Shown here: piece by piece, positions 1-6,368 of the stretch
How the letters are laid out: every line of letters begins with the position of its first letter
Position numbering within the stretch: position 1 is the stretch's first letter
From: Comamonadaceae bacterium
GTDB lineage: Bacteria; Pseudomonadota; Gammaproteobacteria; Burkholderiales; Burkholderiaceae_C
DNA length: 13,443 nucleotides
Assembly (NCBI GenBank): GCA_947451445.1
Contig: CANFZJ010000044.1
Location: 1 to 13,443, forward strand
Direction: 5' to 3'
Translations under genes and position numbers: made by a program
The notes under the pieces: generated by a model
What the model saw: the letters and a program-made list of their open reading frames with translations, nothing else
Told to the model about the DNA's origin: nothing
Databases searched by the model: none

Positions 1-7
1 TACACCA

Positions 8-277
8 TCACTCCCCTTCGCCAAACTTGTCCGCAATCAACGCCAGCAGTGCGTCCATCGCCGCCTGCTCTTGTGGGCCTTCGGTGTCGATGGTGACGGT
101 GGAGCCGATGCCGGCGGCCAGCATCATCACGCCCATGATGCTTTTGGCGTTGACGCGGCGTTCGCCCCGGGCAATCCAGACCTCGCAGGGAAAGCTGCCT
201 GCCAGCTTGGTGAGCTTGGCCGAGGCGCGGGCGTGCAGGCCCAGTTTATTGCTGATGGTCGTGGTGGTTTTGATCAT
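8..277 (-). CDS. ptsH: HPr, phosphocarrier protein of the PTS
   Basis: 89 residues, the normal HPr length. HPr is a cytoplasmic carrier that takes phosphate from enzyme I (from PEP) and passes it to EIIA proteins. The phospho-accepting His15 is seen in GLHARAS, and the regulatory serine is Ser46 in KSIMGVM, where HprK would act; both are at the textbook positions. The start ATG (275-277) lies inside the end of the upstream EIIA frame, with a 32-base overlap, so translation is probably coupled; only a weak purine stretch (AAGAAG) precedes it. The N-terminus is Thr-rich (four consecutive Thr). No sugar-specific permease is visible, so with EIIA this looks like the incomplete, regulatory PTS of betaproteobacteria. 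Enzyme I (ptsI) would be expected just past the left edge (inference). The call is very secure. Confidence 0.97.
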   Translation of the reverse strand: MIKTTTTISNKLGLHARASAKLTKLAGSFPCEVWIARGERRVNAKSIMGVMMLAAGIGSTVTIDTEGPQEQAAMDALLALIADKFGEGE

Positions 278-689
278 GCTTCTTGCGGGCTTGGTTCTGG
301 GGAGCGGTAATGGCGACTTGCATGATGCCCTGGCTGCCGCCGACCAGCGCGCGCTGCACCAGGGCCTCCAGGGATTCGTGGCGGTAGCTGACGGTGCGCA
401 GCAGCATCGGCAGGTTGACGCCGGTGATGAGCTTGGCTTTCACGCCATCGACCAGCTTTTGCGCCACGTTACAGGGCGTGGCACCGAACACGTCGGTCAG
501 CACCAAAAAGTGCTTGCTGCCCAGCTGGTCCATGGCGATACGGGCCATGGCAAAGGTTTCTTCGGGTGGGGTGTGGGGTTGAACGTCCAGCGCCACCACA
601 CCGTCCGCACAGTCGGGGAACACGTGCAGCGCACATTCGCGCAGCGCGTGGGCCAGCGGTGCGTGGGCGATGATGAGGATGCTGTTCAT
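246..689 (-). CDS. PTS EIIA component, mannose family
   Basis: 147 residues matching the mannose-type EIIA fold. The active-site histidine is His9 in LIIAHAPLA, followed by the family features TDVFGATPCN (about 65-74) and TGVNLPMLLR (about 89-98). It should accept phosphate from HPr. With no IIB, IIC or IID nearby the role is probably regulatory rather than sugar uptake (inference). The frame stays open upstream to 983, but the first residues of the family fit only the ATG at 687-689; the longer version would run across the neighbouring lipoprotein gene. There is no clear Shine-Dalgarno. A CATAAT hexamer (696-701 on this strand) ends 6 bases before the ATG, which could mean a leaderless transcript. 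The C-terminus, KKHDQNHHDHQQ, lies in the 32-base overlap with ptsH and is odd for this family. Confidence 0.93.
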   Translation of the reverse strand: MNSILIIAHAPLAHALRECALHVFPDCADGVVALDVQPHTPPEETFAMARIAMDQLGSKHFLVLTDVFGATPCNVAQKLVDGVKAKLITGVNLPMLLRTVSYRHESLEALVQRALVGGSQGIMQVAITAPQNQARKKHDQNHHDHQQ

Positions 690-718
690 GCTTTTATTAT
701 GGTCTGAGCGAACGGCGC

Positions 719-1237
719 TCACGGAAGTTTCAAACTGGCAAAGAATGTGTCGGCTACGGCGGGGTCGATGGTGTCGGCCAGCACCAGGGCATGGTAGATG
801 TCCACCCCCACCGGGCCGATGCGGGCAAACCATACGGCCTGGGCTTGCAAGGGCTGTCCATTGGCACGTTGCCCGGCAAGGTGCAAGCGTTGTGCCTGCG
901 GCAGCGCCCAGCTGAGGTGCGGTGCAAACGGCTGTGCTTGCGAGGGCTGGGCGTGCAGCTGGGCCAGGGTGGCGGTTTGCCATCCAGCCAGCGCGGCAGC
1001 GGCCTGGGTGGGATCGACCAGCCGCACGTGCGACACCGCAAAGGTGGCCCCGGCAGCCTCGCAGCCCTGCATGTCCAGCAGCACCGTTTGCCCGACCATG
1101 GGCACTTCGCGGCTAGCGCTGTCGGGTTTGCAGGGCAGCAGCATCTGCAGCGGGTGCGCGTCGGAGCGCACGGTGCGCCAATTCAACGCGGGGCTGCAGG
1201 CGGCCAGCAAGGCCAGCAGCAGAGCGGTGTAGCGCAT
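719..1237 (-). CDS. Small putative lipoprotein, function unknown
   Basis: 172 residues. The N-terminus has a short hydrophobic stretch ending in the lipobox LAAC (Cys14), so it is probably exported and lipid-modified. The mature part is Ala/Gln/Leu-rich, with two further cysteines (Cys36 in LLPCKPD and Cys59 in MQGCEAA) and a C-terminal VADTFFASLKLP that recalls small periplasmic proteins with an alpha/beta fold; I do not recognise the family with confidence. The ATG (1235-1237) directly abuts the stop codon of the DUF4197 gene (1238-1240), so the two are almost certainly cotranscribed and this gene may be reached by re-initiation, as no strong ribosome binding site is visible. Downstream, 29 bases separate it from the EIIA gene, with a weak inverted repeat GAGCG-N5-CGCTC at 706-720 that lacks a T-run. 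Confidence 0.82.
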   Translation of the reverse strand: MRYTALLLALLAACSPALNWRTVRSDAHPLQMLLPCKPDSASREVPMVGQTVLLDMQGCEAAGATFAVSHVRLVDPTQAAAALAGWQTATLAQLHAQPSQAQPFAPHLSWALPQAQRLHLAGQRANGQPLQAQAVWFARIGPVGVDIYHALVLADTIDPAVADTFFASLKLP

Positions 1238-1930
1238 TTACAGCGCGCCAAACACTTTCTTGAGTACTGCACTGCCCGTACCCACCGGGTCCTGGCGGAT
1301 CTGCTTTTCTTGCTCGCCAATCATCAGATACAAGCCGTCCAGGGTTTTGTGGGTGATGTAGTCCTGGATGGATGCGTCTTCGGGCTTGACCAGGCCGAAG
1401 CTGGCGGCTTTACCGGCAAACTGGTTGTACTTTTCGGCCGCGCCGACCTTGGCCGTGGCCTGGGTCACCACCGGCAGGAACTTGGCAAACAGCGGGGTGC
1501 GGGTTTTTTCGGCAAAGAAGCTGGTCAGCGCGTTGTCGCCGCCGGTCAGGATGTGCTTGGCGTCAGTGAAACTCATGCCCTTCACCGCGGCCACCAGCTG
1601 CTCTTTGGCCAGCGGCACGGCGGCTTCGGCGGCGCGGTTCATGGCCAGGACCAGCTCGTCCACCCGCTTACCCTGGCCCATGGTTTTGAGCAATTTGGCG
1701 GCTTGGTCTAGGGAGCCGGGCAGGGGGATGCGAACTTTTTCGTTGCCCATGAATCCATCCGACTGGCCGAGCAGGCCGACTGCGGCTACCGCCGACTTCT
1801 CCAGCGCGGCCTTCAGGCCCTGGTTGGCCTCTTTGTCGGTCAGGTCGGCCAGTGACAGGGCGTGCGCTTGCTGTACGGCCAGCAGGCACAGTGCAGAAAT
1901 AGCGGCGGAATTAAAATGGCGACGATCCAT
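1238..1930 (-). CDS. DUF4197 family exported protein
   Basis: 230 residues resembling DUF4197 proteins: after the signal peptide come SLADLTDKEANQGLKAALEK, a GFMGNEKVRIPLP segment (about 59-71), SFTDAKHILTGGDNALTSFF and the closing DGLYLMIGEQEKQIR...LKKVFGAL, all hallmarks of the family. Its function is not established. The N-terminus MDRRHFNSAA has twin arginines followed by x-F, like a Tat signal, with a likely cleavage after AQA/AHA near residue 24; Sec export remains possible. An AAAGGTG ribosome binding site (1935-1941) sits 4 bases ahead of the ATG. The divergent thioredoxin-like gene starts only 14 bases away, so the promoter must lie at least partly within that gene. It is first in the run that leads to the lipoprotein, EIIA and HPr genes. 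Confidence 0.9.
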   Translation of the reverse strand: MDRRHFNSAAISALCLLAVQQAHALSLADLTDKEANQGLKAALEKSAVAAVGLLGQSDGFMGNEKVRIPLPGSLDQAAKLLKTMGQGKRVDELVLAMNRAAEAAVPLAKEQLVAAVKGMSFTDAKHILTGGDNALTSFFAEKTRTPLFAKFLPVVTQATAKVGAAEKYNQFAGKAASFGLVKPEDASIQDYITHKTLDGLYLMIGEQEKQIRQDPVGTGSAVLKKVFGAL

Positions 1931-1944
1931 GGGGCACCTTTGAA

Positions 1945-2448
1945 ATGAATAAATCTCTTGTTGGCGTCGGTTTGGCGGCTTTGCTGGCCGTTGGCGCGGG
2001 TGCCTATTATCTGGCTGCCGGGGGCAATGCTGCCGCGCCCATGGCGACCTATGTACTGCTGGACGGCAGCCAGAAAACCACGTCCGACCTGCAAGGCCGG
2101 GTTACGCTAGTCAATTTTTGGGCTACCAGTTGCGTCACCTGCGTGGGTGAGATGCCCAAGATCATCGCCACCTACGACAAGTACCATGCCCAGGGCTTTG
2201 ACACGCTGGCCATTGCCATGTCCTATGACCCGCCGAGCTATGTGGTCAACTACGCGCAAACCCGCAAGCTGCCGTTCCCGGTGGCCATCGACAACACCGG
2301 TGCCGCCGCCCAGGCCTGGGGCCCGGTGCAGCTGACGCCCACCACTTTCTTGGTCAACAAGCGCGGCCAGATCGTCAAGCGCTTCATCGGCGAGCCCGAC
2401 TTTGCCGAGCTGCACAAATTGATCGAAAAGCTGCTGGTAGAAACCTAG
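1945..2448 (+). CDS. TlpA-like membrane-anchored thioredoxin-family protein
   Basis: 167 residues. One hydrophobic segment (about residues 5-25) looks like an uncleaved signal anchor, placing a thioredoxin fold in the periplasm. The redox motif is Cys63-Val-Thr-Cys66 in NFWATSCVTCVGEMP, and the conserved cis-proline is Pro132 in LTPTTFLV. TlpA/ResA proteins reduce or isomerise disulfides, often for cytochrome c maturation, but the CVTC centre differs from the usual CPPC and the substrate cannot be told from sequence. The start is ATG at 1945, next to a poor ribosome binding site; no other in-frame start upstream is convincing, because the divergent DUF4197 gene begins 14 bases away. SemiSWEET follows 70 bases downstream on the same strand without a visible terminator between them. 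Confidence 0.92.
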   Translation: MNKSLVGVGLAALLAVGAGAYYLAAGGNAAAPMATYVLLDGSQKTTSDLQGRVTLVNFWATSCVTCVGEMPKIIATYDKYHAQGFDTLAIAMSYDPPSYVVNYAQTRKLPFPVAIDNTGAAAQAWGPVQLTPTTFLVNKRGQIVKRFIGEPDFAELHKLIEKLLVET

Positions 2449-2518
2449 CCAAAGTGGTGTGGCAAACCTTACATCGCTACACGCAAAGCATCCAGCCGCA
2501 CACCTCTGATCCCATTCC

Positions 2519-2800
2519 ATGCAAACCATCGACCTGATCGGCTACGTAGCCGCCATCCTGACCTCCTGCAGCTTTGTGCCGCAGGTCTGGTTGACCTTCA
2601 AGACCCGCGATGTCAGCGGCATTTCACTGGGCATGTATTCGGTGTTTGTCACCGGTGTGGCGGGTTGGTTGGTGTATGGCTTGATGTTGCAGGCCTGGCC
2701 GGTGGTGATCGCCAACGGCCTGACGCTGTCGCTGGCCTTGGTGATACTGGGCATGAAGCTGTACTACGGCCGCCAGCCCCGCAAACTGGCTGCCGTCTAA
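2519..2800 (+). CDS. SemiSWEET-family sugar transporter
   Basis: 93 residues forming one three-helix bundle, the length typical of bacterial SemiSWEETs, which work as dimers to carry sugars across the inner membrane by facilitated diffusion. The PQ-loop signature is SFVPQVW (Pro21-Gln22) in helix 1. Helix 2 contains SLGMYSVFVTGVAGWLVYGL and helix 3 contains PVVIANGLTLSLALVILGMKL, where the conserved Asn of the binding site is Asn66. The C-terminus is short and basic. Substrate is unknown. No strong ribosome binding site is seen before the ATG. The stop (2798-2800) is separated by 3 bases from the stop of the convergent dbpA gene, leaving no room for a terminator. Confidence 0.93.
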   Translation: MQTIDLIGYVAAILTSCSFVPQVWLTFKTRDVSGISLGMYSVFVTGVAGWLVYGLMLQAWPVVIANGLTLSLALVILGMKLYYGRQPRKLAAV

Positions 2801-2803
2801 CCC

Positions 2804-4204
<1,401 letters not shown>

Positions 4205-4330
4205 GCCCCGATTATCGGTTGTGGCCTTGGGTGGGCCGCCTCCGCCGCATTCTGTAAGGGCATGTAAATGTCGCGGTTTGCGGGAAGTAGCGGCAGTTTT
4301 CCCCCGTAATAATCCGGTTTAGCGTGATAA

Positions 4331-4750
4331 ATGTCGTACACAATCCAATCCAAATTGGGGAACGCCGTGGAACTGCAATACCAACTCAAAGCCGGAAGCT
4401 ACTACCTGTACGACATGGATACCGCCCCCAGCGCGGTCACCGGGGAGCGCCGTTTTCGGCTGAAAACCGACACCGTGGCCATCGCGTTTGACACCAGTAC
4501 GGGCGAGTTGTTTCAGCACGGCAACCCCACCCGCATCCAGTCCTGGGCCATGGGCGCACGGCGCAAGCTGCGCGCTGCCGGGGCGCAAGACTATGCCAAC
4601 GACATCGTGGTGGTGTCCGGCCCCCTGCCGGTCGAGGAGCTGAACAAATGCCTGGGCATCCAGGGCTATTGCAGCCGTATGTTCAAGCGCCTGGGCAGCC
4701 TGCCGCACGGAAAATTCAGCAACCTCAAGCCCGCCAGCAAAGCGGCTTAA
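4331..4750 (+). CDS. Hypothetical basic protein, unrecognised
   Basis: 139 residues with no signal peptide or membrane segment, so probably cytoplasmic. I do not recognise the family. Visible features: a Tyr-rich stretch GSYYLYDMD (about 22-30), a central region FRLKTDTVAIAFDTSTGELF that reads like beta strands, and a basic C-terminal half with two cysteines eight residues apart (KCLGIQGYC) and a Lys-rich tail. Codon choice and GC match the neighbours, and the frame is open over its full length, so it is likely real. The ATG directly follows GATAA, with no clear Shine-Dalgarno. It is divergent from dbpA (126-base gap). Its TAA stop (4748-4750) shares the palindrome TTAA with the TAA of the convergent phospholipase gene, so the two genes overlap by 4 bases. 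Confidence 0.75.
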   Translation: MSYTIQSKLGNAVELQYQLKAGSYYLYDMDTAPSAVTGERRFRLKTDTVAIAFDTSTGELFQHGNPTRIQSWAMGARRKLRAAGAQDYANDIVVVSGPLPVEELNKCLGIQGYCSRMFKRLGSLPHGKFSNLKPASKAA

Positions 4751-5943
4751 AAATCTACCAAACTCAAGCCGACGCTGAACACCGTGCGGCGCCGGTTGTA
4801 GTCGATCAGGCTGTCTCCGTAGCCTGTGAACAGCTGGGTGTGCAGGCGCAGCGCGCTTTTGTGGCCGTCGCCGTTGTCCAGGGCGCGCAGCCATTCCAGC
4901 CGTAGCGAACCCTTGCTGTCGCGGTGCATATTGGTGCGCCAGGTGCCGACCAGGGTGTTGTTCTTGTCCAGGTTCCAGGCGGTCAGCAGCTCGGCCCGGC
5001 CGATGAGCGCGCTGATGTCCGGGTTGTCGTCGTTGCCGTTGCTCTCGGGGATGCGCTTCCAGGCCCGGGCTTGCACACGCCAGGTGTCGGCTTTTTCCAG
5101 CCCCGCCATCAGGTAGACCCGGTTCCAGCTGCGCGACAGCGGCAGGCTTTGGCCGTTGGACTGGTGCACCAGCCCCAGGCCGGTGTAGCGCAGCTTCCAG
5201 TCACCGGGCAGGGCCAGGGTGCTGGGGTAGACGTAGACCAGCTCGGGCTCGTGGTCGGTGCTGCGGAACGGGCGCGACAGCTCGGGGCTGAACAGCTGCC
5301 AGTACGACTGCTGGGTGTAGCCAAACCACAGCGAATCGCTCAGGCCTGCGGCGCTGTCGGTCAGCATGCCCTTGGCGATCTTGGTGCGCACCGACACCTG
5401 GATGCGGTTTTCGGTGCGCTTGTAGTCGATGGCCGTACTGGCGGTGTGGCCCGCACTGGGCGAGCTGGGCTGGTCGTTGATGTTGCTGCCCTGCGCCACC
5501 GACAGGCTGATGGGCCGGTAGCCCCGGATGCCAAAGGTGCCGCAGTCGCTGCCGGTTTCCAGCTCCCAAAAGCGCGAAAACTCCGAGTAGCGGGTGTCTT
5601 TGCAGCCCTGGTCTGCTGCGATGGCTAGCGCCACGGCGATCGGCTGCGGTGGCACCTGGGGCAATGCGGCGGTGGCGGTAGCCAGCGTGGCGGTGGGTAG
5701 TACAGGCGGCGCGCTCTGCTGCTGGGCCAGCTCGTCAAAGCAGGCCAGGCGGGCATCCTTGTCATTGGCCAGCCGGGCGCAAGCCAGCCAGGGTGCAGAC
5801 GGCACCGAGGCCGATGTCGCCGGGGCGGCGGGGGCCACGTTGGTGGTGGACGTGATAGCGGCGGCTTTGGCGGCAGGCGAGGTCTGCGCTTGCGCGCCCC
5901 CGCACAAGGCGGCTGCCAGCAGTGTGAGTGCGGTGGGCTTCAT
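4747..5943 (-). CDS. pldA: Outer membrane phospholipase A (OMPLA family)
   Basis: 398 residues. OMPLA is a 12-strand outer-membrane barrel that hydrolyses acyl chains of phospholipids appearing in the outer leaflet, active as a calcium-dependent dimer. The catalytic triad is His260, Ser262 and Asn274 in LVHQSNGQS...SRSWNRVY, matching HxSNG...SWNR of the family, and the chain ends in Phe, as barrel proteins do. A Sec signal peptide (cleavage near GGAQA/Q, residues 15-20) is followed by about 90 Ala/Pro/Thr-rich residues holding a WLACARL...RLACFD motif (Cys55, Cys68) that E. coli OMPLA (about 289 aa) lacks; its role is unknown. The frame is open to 6030, but the ATG at 5941-5943 overlaps the previous stop as ATGA and starts a proper signal peptide. 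Confidence 0.94.
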   Translation of the reverse strand: MKPTALTLLAAALCGGAQAQTSPAAKAAAITSTTNVAPAAPATSASVPSAPWLACARLANDKDARLACFDELAQQQSAPPVLPTATLATATAALPQVPPQPIAVALAIAADQGCKDTRYSEFSRFWELETGSDCGTFGIRGYRPISLSVAQGSNINDQPSSPSAGHTASTAIDYKRTENRIQVSVRTKIAKGMLTDSAAGLSDSLWFGYTQQSYWQLFSPELSRPFRSTDHEPELVYVYPSTLALPGDWKLRYTGLGLVHQSNGQSLPLSRSWNRVYLMAGLEKADTWRVQARAWKRIPESNGNDDNPDISALIGRAELLTAWNLDKNNTLVGTWRTNMHRDSKGSLRLEWLRALDNGDGHKSALRLHTQLFTGYGDSLIDYNRRRTVFSVGLSLVDF

Positions 5944-6368
5944 TGCCAGCCGGCTTGCTTGCGCAAGACGAAGGGCTGGGTTTGGTCGTTGGTGGCGTCG
6001 GTCCATAGTCCTTTGATCTCTCTGCCGCAAGCGGCTTCTGTGAGTTGCCCGGCCCAGGTGGCGCTGATGTGGGTGCCGTCGGCCGATTCTTCCATGCTGA
6101 ATGCGCCGTGCTCAACCTCGGCGGCAATTTCAGCGACCTTATCCGCGCGGCGGATGCTGCCGACCAGGCTGTCGTCCTGCTCGGGGTCTTTGGCAAACTG
6201 CACTACCGCCACACCCGGCTGGCCGGTGATTTCAGCGCGCCAGGTGCCATACAGCAGCGCTGGGCTAACGGCCTCGGTCGAGATGCATGTCTTTACATCA
6301 TTTTGGCCGCTAGCGCAGGTGGATATTGCGGTAGTAGCTATTAAAAACATAGCGATGCGTAGGTTCAC
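5940..6368 (-). CDS. Small secreted protein between rep and pldA
   Basis: 142 residues from the GTG at 6366-6368, which overlaps the rep stop as GTGA; an ATG at residue 7 (6348-6350) is the alternative. Residues 6-22, AMFLIATTAISTCASGQ, form the hydrophobic core and cleavage region of a signal peptide; Cys18 is in a poor lipobox (ISTC), so SPase I cleavage is as likely as lipidation. The mature part (GTWRAEITGQPGVAVVQFAK, then SMEESADGTHISATWAGQL and FVLRK) reads as a small beta-rich periplasmic domain; I cannot name a family, although I believe similar proteins occur beside pldA in related bacteria. The DNA for residues 6-22 coincides with a genome repeat (6301-6353). Its end overlaps pldA by ATGA, so it is translationally coupled on both sides. 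Confidence 0.85.
   Translation of the reverse strand: MNLRIAMFLIATTAISTCASGQNDVKTCISTEAVSPALLYGTWRAEITGQPGVAVVQFAKDPEQDDSLVGSIRRADKVAEIAAEVEHGAFSMEESADGTHISATWAGQLTEAACGREIKGLWTDATNDQTQPFVLRKQAGWQ
6301..6353 (+). repeat. Comamonad-type intergenic repeat, copy A, inside a CDS
   Basis: The right end is the inverted pair GCTAT-N7-ATAGC (6337-6353). The left part, GGCCGCTAGCGCAGG, and the TAGCTAT block match copy C (11774-11810) with the same 37-base spacing: 23 of 37 positions are identical, clustered in blocks at both ends. Unlike most such repeats it lies in a gene, covering the signal-peptide codons of the secreted protein at 5940-6368. That this belongs to a repeat abundant in comamonads is from memory. 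Confidence 0.65.

Noticed and set aside
706..720. Inverted repeat GAGCG-N5-CGCTC as a terminator after the lipoprotein gene
   Set aside because: The stem is only 5 bp and no T-run follows on either strand.
690..983. Upstream extension of the EIIA frame to 983
   Set aside because: It would run across the lipoprotein gene in another frame. The family begins at the ATG at 689, just before the active-site His.
5944..6030. Upstream extension of the phospholipase frame
   Set aside because: The added residues (MRQRDQRTMDRRHQ...) would precede and mask a normal signal peptide. The ATG at 5943 has an ATGA overlap with the preceding gene.
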